DNA from: Geodermatophilus sp. DSM 45219
GTDB lineage: Bacteria > Actinomycetota > Actinomycetes > Mycobacteriales > Geodermatophilaceae
Reading direction: 5' to 3'
NCBI RefSeq assembly: GCF_900104025.1
Contig: NZ_FNIQ01000009.1
Coordinates: 62,001-126,000 of the forward strand
Length of the DNA stretch: 64,000 nucleotides
In this document: piece after piece, positions 17,177 to 25,443 of the stretch
Layout: every line of letters begins with the position of its first letter
Numbering within the stretch: the stretch's first letter is position 1
The notes under the pieces: generated by a model
Databases searched by the model: none
What the model was told of the DNA's origin: nothing
Seen by the model: only the letters and a program-made list of their open reading frames with translations
Position numbers and translations under genes: made by a program

Positions 17177-18093
17177 GCGCGGTGATCCGCACCACCGGGC
17201 TGGTGAAGCGCTACGGCCGGTTGCGCGCCGTCGACGGCATCGACCTCGACGTCCGCGCCGGCGACGTCTACGGCTTCCTCGGCGCCAACGGGTCGGGCAA
17301 GACGACGACGGTGCGGATGCTGCTCGGCCTGGTGCTGCCGACCGCCGGCGAGGTGGAGCTGCTCGGCGAGCGGATGCCCCGCGCCGGGCGCCGCGTGCTG
17401 CCGCGGGTGGGCGCGCTGGTCGAGGGGCCGGCGCACCACGGGCACCTGTCCGGCCGGGCCAACCTGTCGCTGATCGACGCGGCCGGGCCGGGCGGTTCCG
17501 GGCGCACCCGCCGGGCGCGGATCGAGGAGGTGCTCGACCAGGTCGGCCTGGGCGGCATCGACCGGCGGCCCGTGCGCGCCTACTCCCTGGGCATGCGGCA
17601 GCGGCTGGGGCTGGCCGCCGCGCTGCTCCGCCGTCCCGAGCTGCTGGTGCTCGACGAGCCCACCAACGGCCTGGACCCGCAGGGCATCACCGAGATCCGC
17701 GAGCTGCTGCTCGAGCTCAACCGCCGCGGGACGACGGTCTTCCTCTCCAGCCACCTGCTGGCCGAGGTCGAGCAGCTGTGCACCCGCGTCGGCGTGCTCG
17801 ACCGGGGCCGGCTGGTGCTGCAGGACGAGCTGGTCCGGCTCACCGCTCCGACCGGGGCCACCGTCGTCTCCACGCCCGAGGCCGGGCGGGTGCGCGCGGT
17901 GCTCGACGGCCGGGTCCTGGGCGTGGACGGCGACCGCGTCGTGGTGCGCGGCGCCGACCCGGCCGAGGTCAACGCGCGGCTGGTCGCCGCCGGCGTGCCG
18001 GTGAGCGCGCTGGCGCTGCAGCGGCCGACGCTGGAGGAGGTCGTGCTCGCCGCGGCCGGCACCAGCGCCGACCGGGTCGAGGCTCCCCGGTGA
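17173..18093 (+). CDS. ABC transporter ATP-binding protein
   Basis: 306-residue ATPase subunit of the ABC-2/CcmA type. Walker A GANGSGKTTT, Q-loop region, signature YSLGMRQRLG, Walker B LLVLDEPTNGLD and the switch His in LSSHLLAEVE are all intact. The last 80 residues are an extra regulatory domain typical of this drug/bacteriocin export class. Start GTG at 17173 overlaps the previous stop; its own stop overlaps the permease start. It energises the membrane subunit that follows. Substrate is unknown. Confidence 0.92.
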   Translation: MSAVIRTTGLVKRYGRLRAVDGIDLDVRAGDVYGFLGANGSGKTTTVRMLLGLVLPTAGEVELLGERMPRAGRRVLPRVGALVEGPAHHGHLSGRANLSLIDAAGPGGSGRTRRARIEEVLDQVGLGGIDRRPVRAYSLGMRQRLGLAAALLRRPELLVLDEPTNGLDPQGITEIRELLLELNRRGTTVFLSSHLLAEVEQLCTRVGVLDRGRLVLQDELVRLTAPTGATVVSTPEAGRVRAVLDGRVLGVDGDRVVVRGADPAEVNARLVAAGVPVSALALQRPTLEEVVLAAAGTSADRVEAPR

Positions 18094-18899
18094 TCGGCGT
18101 CGAGCTGCGCAAGCTGTTCCGCCGGCCGCGCACCTGGGCCACCATCGCCGTCCTCAACGCGCTCCCGGTGCTGGTCGCCGTCCTGCTGCAGCTGACCGAC
18201 CTCGCGCCGCGGCCGGGGGAGGGCCCGCCGTTCCTGTCCGCCGTGCTGACCAACGGGGCGCTGTTCCCGCTGGCCGCGCTGGCGATCGTGCTGCCGCTGT
18301 TCCTGCCGATCGCGGTCGCCGTCGTGGCCGGGGACGCCGTCGCGGGCGAGGCCCAGGCCGGCACGCTGCGCTACCTGCTGGTCCGGCCGGCCGGCCGGAC
18401 CCGGCTGCTGGTGGCCAAGCTGCTCGCCGTCGTGGCGTTCGTGCTGGTCACCGTGCTGGTCGTGGCCGCGGTCGGCTACGTCGTCGGCGCGACGCTCTTC
18501 GAGGCCCAGCCGACCGGCGGCACGTCGGTGTCGGGCACCTCGCTCAGCCAGGAGGAGCTGGCCGGCCGCAGCCTGCTGGCCATCGGCTACGTGACGGTGT
18601 CGATGCTCGGCGTCGCGGCCTTCGGGCTGTTCTTCTCCACGCTCACCGACTCACCCCTGGCCGCGGCGCTCGGTGCGCTGGCCGTCCTCGTCACGTCGTC
18701 CCTGCTGTTCACCCTGGACGCCGCCTCGCCGATCGCGCCCTACCTGCCGACCCGGTACTGGCTGGCGTTCGTCGACCTGTTCCGCGACCCCGTCCTGTGG
18801 CGTGACGTCGTCCGCGGGCTGGCGCTGCAGGGCGTGTACGTCGGCGTGCTGCTGGCCGCGGCCTGGGCCAACTTCACCACCAAGGACGTCACCAGTTGA
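18090..18899 (+). CDS. ABC-2 type transporter permease
   Basis: 269-residue integral membrane protein. The N terminus (VELRKLFRRPRTW) is the usual cytoplasmic start for this class. About six hydrophobic segments are visible (18-38, 58-82, 108-135, 168-190, 198-218, 240-262). The loop between segments 3 and 4 is Gly/Ser/Thr-rich. It completes the transporter with the ATPase upstream (GTGA overlap). The stop codon overlaps the TTG start of the next gene, so all four genes are likely made together. Confidence 0.88.
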   Translation: MIGVELRKLFRRPRTWATIAVLNALPVLVAVLLQLTDLAPRPGEGPPFLSAVLTNGALFPLAALAIVLPLFLPIAVAVVAGDAVAGEAQAGTLRYLLVRPAGRTRLLVAKLLAVVAFVLVTVLVVAAVGYVVGATLFEAQPTGGTSVSGTSLSQEELAGRSLLAIGYVTVSMLGVAAFGLFFSTLTDSPLAAALGALAVLVTSSLLFTLDAASPIAPYLPTRYWLAFVDLFRDPVLWRDVVRGLALQGVYVGVLLAAAWANFTTKDVTS

Positions 18900-20905
18900 C
18901 GGACCCCCTGCAGAGTGCTGCCGGGCTCCCGTCCACGACCGGCGTCCGCCGGGTGCGTGCGCTCGCGGTCCTCCTGCTGCTCACCGGCGTGCTCCTGGGC
19001 TGCGCGCCGGTCGCCCCGACCGAGCCGCCCCGGCGCTCACCGATCGCGGCCTCGTCGCTGGAGCCCACTGCGTGCCCGGTGCCGGCGCCGGACGGCACGC
19101 GGGTCGAGTGCGGCCGGCTGACCGTGCCGGAGTCCCGACAGCGTCCCGACGGCCGGTCGCTCCGGCTGCTGGTCGCGGTGGCGCCCAGCCTGACGCCGCC
19201 GTCGCTGCCCCCGCTGCTGGTCACGGCCGGCGGCCCCGGCACGAGCAGCACGGGCCTGCTGGGGCTGGCCGGGTCGGGCTACGCGCAGGGTCGTGACGTC
19301 GTCGTCCTCGAACAGCGCGGCACCCGGGAGTCGGAGCCGTCCCTGGACTGCCCCGAGGTCGAGCAGGCCCTCCTCGCCAGCGTGACGACGGCCGACCCGG
19401 TGGCCGAGGAGACCGCGCGGGAGGTCACGGCCGCGCGGGCCTGCGCCGACCGGCTGCGGGCGGAGGGGGTCGACCTGGCCGCCTACACCACCACCGAGAA
19501 CGCGGCCGACGTCGCCGACCTGCGGCGGGCACTCGGGTACGCGGAGTGGGACCTGTGGGGGCTCTCCTACAGCACGCGGCTCGTGCTGACCGTGCTCCGC
19601 GACCACCCCGAGGGCGTCCGCCGTGTCGTCCTGGACTCCGTGGTGCCGCCCGACGTCGCCCGGTACGACGGCCAGGTCTCCTCCCTCCGCGCGGCCTACG
19701 AGCGGCTGGTCGACGACTGCGCGGCCCGGCCGGCCTGTGCGCGCGGCTGGCCGGGCCTCGATACGGCCCTCGTCGACGCGGCGGCGCGGCTGGACGCCCG
19801 GCCGCTGGACGTCGACGCCGTCTCACCGGACACCGGGGAGCCGGTGCGGCTGCGGATGACCGGCGACGACCTGGTGTCGGTGGTGTTCGACGCGCTGTAC
19901 GACCCGTCGACGATCCGGTACGTCCCGCTGCTGGTGGACCGGCTCGGTGCGGGCGACGCCGCGGCCGCCGCGCCCGTCGCCGACGCCGCGCTGGAGGAGC
20001 TGAGCCGCCGCTCGCTGGGGCTGTACTACTCGGTGCAGTGCGCCGAGGAGGCGCCGTTCACCACGCCGGGCGCCGCCGGAGAGGACGCCGGTGCGCTGCC
20101 CGGTCGCGCGGCGACCCACCTGCTGTGGCTGGGCTCGGACCTCGACGTCTGCCGGGGCTGGCCGGTGCCGCCGCGCCCGGAGGCGGCCGTCCCGGTGGTG
20201 ACCGACGTCCCGGTCCTGGTGCTCGCCGGGCGCTACGACCCGGTGACCCCGCCGGCCTGGGGCCGGCAGCTGGCCGCCTCGCTGCCGACGGCGACCTTCG
20301 TCGAGGTCCCCGGCCAGGGGCACACGCCGTCCCTGCAGGGGGACTGCGCGCCCGGCATCGTCATCGACTTCCTCGCCGACCCCCGCGGGGAGCCCGACAC
20401 CTCGTGCCTGGCCGGGCTGGCGCCACCCGACGTGGTCGTCCCCGACGACGTCCACCTCACCGGTGCGGTGTACCGGCTGGCCGGCGAGGCCGAGCGCGGG
20501 CCGGGGCCGGGCCTGGTCCTGCTGGGGACGGCGTCGGCCGGCCTGCTGCTCGGGACGGCAGGCCTGGCGTGGCAGCTGCTCCGCCGCCGCCCGGGCCGGC
20601 GGGCGGCGCCGGTGCTGGCCCTGGCCGCGGGCGTCGTGGACCTGGCTGCGGTCGGCGTCCTGGTCGCCCTCGTCCTCGACACCGCCGCGCGCGACGCGCT
20701 CCTGCTGGGCTTCGGTCTCCCGTCGGTGGCCGGAGGCGTGCTGCTCCTCCCGGTGCTCGCTGCCCTGCTGGCCGCGGGCGCACTCGTGCTGCTCGCGCGC
20801 CGGCCCACCGGGCAGCGCCGGGCGGAGCGGGTGCCCGCCGCCGTCGTGGCGATCTCGGCGCTGGGGCTGCTCGGGGTCCTCGCCGGTGTGGGCCTGCTGC
20901 CCTGA
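18896..20905 (+). CDS. Lipoprotein S33-family peptidase with C-terminal membrane domain
   Basis: 669-residue protein. The TTG start at 18896 overlaps the permease stop. A signal peptide ends in the lipobox LLGC (Cys36). The alpha/beta-hydrolase core (about 60-530) resembles the tripeptidyl aminopeptidase SlpD/SlpE family; the triad is Ser224 (WGLSYS), Asp448 (GRYDPVTP) and His476 (GQGHTP). Unusually for this family, the C terminus adds about four transmembrane helices (roughly 535-668), so it would be held in the membrane at both ends. As the last gene of the RseB/LolA-ABC operon it probably processes something exported by, or sensed through, the transporter (inference). Confidence 0.85.
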   Translation: MTDPLQSAAGLPSTTGVRRVRALAVLLLLTGVLLGCAPVAPTEPPRRSPIAASSLEPTACPVPAPDGTRVECGRLTVPESRQRPDGRSLRLLVAVAPSLTPPSLPPLLVTAGGPGTSSTGLLGLAGSGYAQGRDVVVLEQRGTRESEPSLDCPEVEQALLASVTTADPVAEETAREVTAARACADRLRAEGVDLAAYTTTENAADVADLRRALGYAEWDLWGLSYSTRLVLTVLRDHPEGVRRVVLDSVVPPDVARYDGQVSSLRAAYERLVDDCAARPACARGWPGLDTALVDAAARLDARPLDVDAVSPDTGEPVRLRMTGDDLVSVVFDALYDPSTIRYVPLLVDRLGAGDAAAAAPVADAALEELSRRSLGLYYSVQCAEEAPFTTPGAAGEDAGALPGRAATHLLWLGSDLDVCRGWPVPPRPEAAVPVVTDVPVLVLAGRYDPVTPPAWGRQLAASLPTATFVEVPGQGHTPSLQGDCAPGIVIDFLADPRGEPDTSCLAGLAPPDVVVPDDVHLTGAVYRLAGEAERGPGPGLVLLGTASAGLLLGTAGLAWQLLRRRPGRRAAPVLALAAGVVDLAAVGVLVALVLDTAARDALLLGFGLPSVAGGVLLLPVLAALLAAGALVLLARRPTGQRRAERVPAAVVAISALGLLGVLAGVGLLP

Positions 20906-20920
20906 CCCCGTGCCCTGCGA

Positions 20921-21730
20921 TCAGCCGCTGAGCCGGGCGCAGTCGTCCCGGTCCAGGGGAGCCGGCGGCGCGGTGCCCAGCTGCTCGAGCACCATCGCCT
21001 GCACCAGCGGGTCGCGGGGCAGCTCGCCGTGGGAGACGCGGGCGTCGGCGCACACCGACTGCACCGGGAGCTCCAGCGCACCCGCCAGCCGGGCGGACTC
21101 CGGCGGGGTCACCGTCTCGTCCTGCGTCGTCCAGATCGACACCCAGGCCGGCCCCTCCGGCGTCTCGTCGCCGGCGTTGAGCTCGGCCAGCAGCGCGCTG
21201 CCGGTGGTCAGCTGACGGCAGGCGTCGGGGCACTGCCCGGGGGCGAGCGAGCCGGCCAGGTCGGCCAGCGTGGTGCCGTGGTGCGGCGAGCCGAGGGTGA
21301 CGACCCGCCGGGCGACGTCCGCGCCGCGGTCCGCCGCCCACAGCCGGGCGACCACCCCGCCGGCGGAGTAGCCGACGACGTCCACGCTGCCGGCGCCGGT
21401 GCGCTCCAGCGCCGCACCGGCCGCCTCACCGAGCGCGTCGGCGGCGGCGCCGAGGTCGCCGGTGCCGTCGCCGGGGACGGCGACCACCGTGGCGTCCCGC
21501 CCCTCGGCGGCCAGCCGGTCGGCCAGCGGCCGCAGCGAGGCGACCGACCCGCCGTAGCCGGGCACCAGCAGCACCGGGCCGGGCTCCTCCTGGGACACCG
21601 GCTCGCGGACGGCCGCGTCCGACGTCCGCCCCAGCAGCAGCGCCGCGCCGGCCCCGAGGACGGCGACGACGGCGAGGACCAGGACGCCCACGACCAGGCG
21701 GCGGCGGGCGGGCGAGAGACCGGCGAGCAC
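20921..21730 (-). CDS. Membrane-anchored lipase/esterase (alpha/beta hydrolase)
   Basis: 269-residue hydrolase. An N-terminal transmembrane helix (about 11-33) anchors it outside. The lipase core has the nucleophile elbow VVGYSAGG, the oxyanion region LLVPGYGGS, SPHHGTTLADL as in actinobacterial triacylglycerol lipases, and WTTQDETVTPPES with the catalytic Asp; the His is likely in VSHGELP. Four cysteines could form disulfides. The start is uncertain: GTG at 21730 gives a sensible N terminus, but GGAGG is too close. It faces the S33 peptidase gene tail to tail with 15 bp between. Confidence 0.78.
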   Translation of the reverse strand: MLAGLSPARRRLVVGVLVLAVVAVLGAGAALLLGRTSDAAVREPVSQEEPGPVLLVPGYGGSVASLRPLADRLAAEGRDATVVAVPGDGTGDLGAAADALGEAAGAALERTGAGSVDVVGYSAGGVVARLWAADRGADVARRVVTLGSPHHGTTLADLAGSLAPGQCPDACRQLTTGSALLAELNAGDETPEGPAWVSIWTTQDETVTPPESARLAGALELPVQSVCADARVSHGELPRDPLVQAMVLEQLGTAPPAPLDRDDCARLSG

Positions 21731-21787
21731 CCCTCCACTGTCCCCGTCGCGCGCAGCCTGGTGGACTGCCCCGGTGGAGCGGGTGCC

Positions 21788-22444
21788 GTGCTGAGCCGCG
21801 ACGAGTACCTGGCCGCCTGGTCGACCTGGCACGGCGGGGCCGACCCCGCGCAGAGCCGGCTGGTGCACGGCTGGCTCTCCGGGGCCTACGCGCTGGCCCG
21901 CCGCCTGCACCGGGTCCCGCCCGTCGCGGTGACCGCCGCGGGCTTCCTCGTCGCCGCGGCCGCCGTCCCCCCGGCCGCGGCCGGCGGGGCCTGGCTGGGG
22001 CTGGCCGGGGTGCTGGTCGGGCTGTCCGCCGTCCTCGACGGCCTCGACGGCGCGCTGGCGATCGCCACCGGCCGGGCGTCGCGCCGCGGCTTCGTCCTCG
22101 ACTCCGCCGCCGACCGGCTCAGCGAGGCCGCCTTCGCCGCCGCGTTGTGGGTGGCCGGCGCGCCGGGCTGGCTGGCCGCGGCCTACGGCGCGCTGTGCTG
22201 GCTGCCGGACTACCTGCGGGCCCGCGCCGGCCAGGCCGGGGTCACCGAGACCGGCGAGCTGTCGGTGTGGGAGCGCCCCACGCGGGTGGCGATGACCGGG
22301 TTCACCCTCGGCGGGGCCGGGGTGGTGGCGGGCCTGGGCTGGTCCGGTGCCGTCGTCACCTGCGGGACGGCGGTCGGCTGCCTGCTCGGCGTCGTGGGTG
22401 TCGCCCAGCTGGGGACGGCGTTGCGGCGGTCGCTCGCCCCCTGA
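21788..22444 (+). CDS. CDP-alcohol phosphatidyltransferase family protein
   Basis: 218-residue membrane enzyme of the family that joins CDP-diacylglycerol to a small alcohol. The catalytic motif is visible as VLDGLDGALAIATGR followed by RRGFVLDSAADR, with the four Asp residues at the expected spacing. The usual Arg of the DGxxAR block is replaced by Ile; some actinobacterial subfamilies do this. Several transmembrane helices surround it. GTG at 21788 is the best start. The substrate alcohol cannot be told from sequence; it is not clearly PgsA or the phosphatidylinositol-phosphate synthase. Confidence 0.82.
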   Translation: MLSRDEYLAAWSTWHGGADPAQSRLVHGWLSGAYALARRLHRVPPVAVTAAGFLVAAAAVPPAAAGGAWLGLAGVLVGLSAVLDGLDGALAIATGRASRRGFVLDSAADRLSEAAFAAALWVAGAPGWLAAAYGALCWLPDYLRARAGQAGVTETGELSVWERPTRVAMTGFTLGGAGVVAGLGWSGAVVTCGTAVGCLLGVVGVAQLGTALRRSLAP

Positions 22445-22473
22445 GGCGCTGCGCGCGGGACCCCGGTGACTCC

Positions 22474-22479
22474 TAAGGT
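22474..22479 (+). promoter_or_regulatory. -10 element upstream of the adenosine-kinase-like gene
   Basis: TAAGGT lies about 65 bases before the GTG at 22545 and has the TAnnnT pattern of actinobacterial housekeeping promoters. No clear -35 is seen. Confidence 0.4.
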
Positions 22480-22544
22480 GTGGGTGCCCGTCGTCCGACG
22501 TCCACCGTGCGTCTCACCGAACGCCACCCCGAGGGAGCGCCCCC

Positions 22545-23522
22545 GTGCCCGTCGCCGTCACCGGCTCCATCGCCACCGACCACCTGATGACCTTCCCGGG
22601 CAAGTTCACCGAGCAGTTCGTCGAGGGCCAGATGGAGAACGTCTCGCTGTCGTTCCTGGTCGACGACCTCGTGCAGCACCGCGGCGGCGCCGGCGCCAAC
22701 ATGGCCTACGGGCTGGGCCTGCTCGGGCTCGCGCCGGTGCTGGTCGGCGCGGTGGGCAGCGACTTCGCCGACTACGACGCCTGGCTGTCCCGGCACGGCG
22801 TGGACACCGGCAGCGTGCACTGGTCCGAGCTCAAGCACACCGCCCGCTTCGTGTGCACGACCGACGCGGTGAACAACCAGATCGCGTCGTTCTACTCGGG
22901 CGCGATGAGCGAGGCGTCCGCCATCGAGCTGGCCCCGGTCGCCGCGCGCGTGGGCGGGCTGGACCTGGTCGTCATCGGCCCCAACGACCCGACGGCGATG
23001 GTGCGGCACACCGAGGAGTGCCGGACGCGGGGCTACGCCTTCGTCGCCGACCCCAGCCAGCAGATGGCCTGGGCCGACGGCGGGATGATCCGCGACCTGG
23101 TCGACGGCGCGGACCTGCTGTTCACCAACGAGTACGAGGCCGCGCTGCTGCTGCAGAAGACCGGGTGGAGCGACGCGGAGGTGCTCGACCGGGTCGGCAC
23201 CTGGGTGACCACGCGGGCGGCCAACGGCGTGCTGGTGCGGCAGGCCGGCGCCGGGCCGATCGAGGTGATCGCGGTCCCGGAGACCAAGCCGGTGGAGCCG
23301 ACCGGTGGCGGGGACGCGCTGCGCGCCGGGTTCATCGCCGGCCGGATGTGGGGCCTCGGCCTGGAGCGGGCCACCCAGCTGGGGTCCGCGGTCGCCACCG
23401 AGGCGGTCGAGGTCATCGGCACGCAGGAGTACACGCTGCAGCGCGAGCCCTTCCTCGCGCGCTTCGCCGACGCCTTCGGCAGCGACGCCGCCGACGAGAT
23501 CGCCGTCCACCTGCCCGGCTGA
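22545..23522 (+). CDS. PfkB-family sugar/nucleoside kinase, adenosine kinase-like
   Basis: 325-residue ribokinase-fold kinase. The glycine-rich substrate motif HRGGAGANMAYGLGLLG is near residue 46 and the second PfkB signature is EPTGGGDALRAGF with the catalytic Asp. The usual GAGD reads GGGD. The overall pattern (ATDHLMTFPGKF at the N terminus, ADPSQQMAW) is that of the actinobacterial adenosine kinase Rv2202c (adoK/cbhK), so purine salvage is the likely role. GTG at 22545 follows a GAGGGAGC ribosome site. A strong palindrome follows the stop, shared with the convergent flavin reductase gene. Confidence 0.85.
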   Translation: MPVAVTGSIATDHLMTFPGKFTEQFVEGQMENVSLSFLVDDLVQHRGGAGANMAYGLGLLGLAPVLVGAVGSDFADYDAWLSRHGVDTGSVHWSELKHTARFVCTTDAVNNQIASFYSGAMSEASAIELAPVAARVGGLDLVVIGPNDPTAMVRHTEECRTRGYAFVADPSQQMAWADGGMIRDLVDGADLLFTNEYEAALLLQKTGWSDAEVLDRVGTWVTTRAANGVLVRQAGAGPIEVIAVPETKPVEPTGGGDALRAGFIAGRMWGLGLERATQLGSAVATEAVEVIGTQEYTLQREPFLARFADAFGSDAADEIAVHLPG

Positions 23523-23529
23523 GCTCGCG

Positions 23530-23587
23530 CGACTGCGGGGAACCCGGGCTCCGAACTGCCGACGGGAGCCCGACTTCCCCCGCGGTC
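23530..23587. terminator. Bidirectional hairpin between two convergent genes
   Basis: A long imperfect palindrome (CGACTGCGGGGAA... on the left; ...TTCCCCCGCGGTCG on the right, with a second paired block GGGCTCC/GGGAGCCC inside) fills the gap between the stops at 23522 and 23601. Its CCGACTTCCCCGCGG motif recurs in the hairpins at 54677-54734, so it may belong to a dispersed family. Confidence 0.65.
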
Positions 23588-23600
23588 GTCACCCGGCCGG

Positions 23601-24251
23601 TCAGGCGTCGCGCAGACGCTCGCCGATGGTGGGGTCGTCGGACCAGCGGCGGTAGGGGATCCGCCTGATCTCGCGGACCTCGCCGAGCGCCGTCCACTCG
23701 TTGCCGCCGAGCCGGGCCAGCGGCTGGAGGCGCTCGATGCGCGGCCGGCCGTCCTCGACCGCGCTCTCCCACACGCTGATCAGCTGCACCCGGCCGAACA
23801 CCACCGTGCTGTCGCCCAGCCGGACCGTCGAGTGCAGGGTGCACTCCACCGCGACCGGCGACTCCGCGACCCGGGGGACGCCGACCCGCTCGCTCGGCTC
23901 CAGCGCGATGCCGACCTCCTCGGCCTCGCTGACGCCGTGCGGGAAGTCGGTGCCCGTGGCGTTGACCTGCTCGAACAGCCACTCCGGGGTGAGGCTCACG
24001 GTGAACTCACCGGTCGCCTCGACGTTGTCCAGGGTGTCCTTGCGGCCGACCGAGGTGAACTGCACGACCGGCGGGGACACGCACGCCACCGTGTAGAAGG
24101 AGTGCGGCGCCAGGTTCACCACGCCCTCGGCGGAGCGGCTGGCCACCCAGGCGATCGGGCGGGGCACCACGACCGAGTTGAGCACCCGGTAGAAGGCGCC
24201 GGCGTCCATGGCCGTGGGGTCGAAGTGCACGCGCGCGTTCGGGCTGGTCAC
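23601..24251 (-). CDS. Flavin reductase-like, FMN-binding split-barrel protein
   Basis: 216-residue FMN-binding protein of the flavin-reductase/HpaC-like family. Family marks are SVVVPRPIAWVAS and GVVNLAPHSFYTVA near the N terminus and FTVSLTPEWLFEQVNATG. Such proteins supply reduced flavin or reduce small substrates. GTG at 24251 overlaps the glycosyltransferase stop by four bases, so it is the last gene of the second carotenoid operon. An alternative start is the ATG at 24210. A redox role in carotenoid tailoring is only suggested by position. Confidence 0.85.
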   Translation of the reverse strand: MTSPNARVHFDPTAMDAGAFYRVLNSVVVPRPIAWVASRSAEGVVNLAPHSFYTVACVSPPVVQFTSVGRKDTLDNVEATGEFTVSLTPEWLFEQVNATGTDFPHGVSEAEEVGIALEPSERVGVPRVAESPVAVECTLHSTVRLGDSTVVFGRVQLISVWESAVEDGRPRIERLQPLARLGGNEWTALGEVREIRRIPYRRWSDDPTIGERLRDA

Positions 24252-25387
24252 CCGGCCATCGTCTCCCGGGCCGCCGGGACGCCGCCGACCGGGCGACCGC
24301 GCCAGGCCAGCGTGCCCCGCCGCCGCCCGGCCACCGACCCGGCCAGCAGGACGTCGAACAGCAGCATCGACACCGGGTGCGCCAGCGAGTCGGGCCAGAC
24401 GCGGCTGCCGGTCGCCGCGGCCGACACCGCCCGCCCGGCCACCCCGGCGGCGTAGCCCAGCAGCCCCGCCCGCGAGCCGCGCAGTGCGGCCACGGCGGGC
24501 AGCACCCAGACGGCGGTCAGCCCGGCCGCCACCGCGACGCTCGCCCCCGGCGACCCGCCGACCGAGGCCCACAGCGACTTGGCGTAGCCGGCCCGCAGCG
24601 CCTGCCAGCCGTCGTACATCCGGCAGGCGGCCAGCCGGGACCCGTCGACCGGCACCGCCCGCCCACCGGCCCGCTTCACCGCCCGCGCCAGCGCGACGTC
24701 CTCGATGACCTCGCCGCGCACCGCGCGGTGCCCGCCGGCCCGCGCGTACGCCGAGCGGCGGACGAGGAGGAACTGCCCGTTCGCGGCGGTCAGCGACGGC
24801 CGCGCCGACCGCTCGGCCAGCCGCACCGGCAGCGTGGTGACCCACAGCCAGGGCCCGAGCGGCTGCACGAGGCGCTCGGCCGCGGTGGCGGTGACCGGCC
24901 GCGGCCAGGGGGAGACCAGGTCCAGGCCGTGCGCGTCGAGGACGGCGACCGCACCGGCCACCGCGTCGGGGAACAGCCGGACGTCGGCGTCGAGGAACAC
25001 CAGCACGCCGTCGTCGCCGGGGTCGCCCGCGTCCGCCCCGGTCGCGCAGGCGTGCGGCTTGCCCAGCCAGCCCGGCGGCGGCTCGTCGGCGGCGACCAGC
25101 CGCACCCGCGGGTCGGGGACCGCGCGCACGACCGCGGCAGTGCCGTCGGTGGAGCCGTCGTCCACCACGACCACACGCAGGCCCGGCACGCCCTGCTGGG
25201 CCAGCACCGCGGCCAGGCAGCCGGCGACCTGCGCCTCCTCGTCGCGGACCGGCAGCACGACGGTGACCGGCCGGCGCACCTCCGGCGGCCGCGCGGGGGG
25301 ACGGCGCAGCAGCGCCACGTTGACCGCCGCGTGCAGGGCCCCGGCGACCGCCGCGCCGGACAGCACCCGCAGCAGCCGGCCGCTCAC
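24248..25387 (-). CDS. cruC: Family 2 glycosyltransferase, CruC-like (carotenoid)
   Basis: 379-residue membrane-associated glycosyltransferase. A short N-terminal helix, then the GT2 fold with VTVVLPVRDEE, VVVDDGSTDGTA, GWLGKPHAC and the FLDADVRL metal-binding motif; further on, EVIEDVALARAVKRAGG. C-terminal hydrophobic segments (about 290-370) hold it to the membrane. It lies next to a CruF-like hydratase and a CrtI-like desaturase, which is the setting of CruC, the enzyme that glycosylates 1'-hydroxy carotenoids. A hopanoid-type HpnB relative is the alternative. Start GTG at 25387; 56 bp separate it from the gene upstream. Confidence 0.75.
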   Translation of the reverse strand: MSGRLLRVLSGAAVAGALHAAVNVALLRRPPARPPEVRRPVTVVLPVRDEEAQVAGCLAAVLAQQGVPGLRVVVVDDGSTDGTAAVVRAVPDPRVRLVAADEPPPGWLGKPHACATGADAGDPGDDGVLVFLDADVRLFPDAVAGAVAVLDAHGLDLVSPWPRPVTATAAERLVQPLGPWLWVTTLPVRLAERSARPSLTAANGQFLLVRRSAYARAGGHRAVRGEVIEDVALARAVKRAGGRAVPVDGSRLAACRMYDGWQALRAGYAKSLWASVGGSPGASVAVAAGLTAVWVLPAVAALRGSRAGLLGYAAGVAGRAVSAAATGSRVWPDSLAHPVSMLLFDVLLAGSVAGRRRGTLAWRGRPVGGVPAARETMAG

Positions 25388-25443
25388 GGGTCCTCCCCGC
25401 GGTACCCGTCGGCCGCTGCTGCTTCCAGAGCTCGCCAGCGCGC

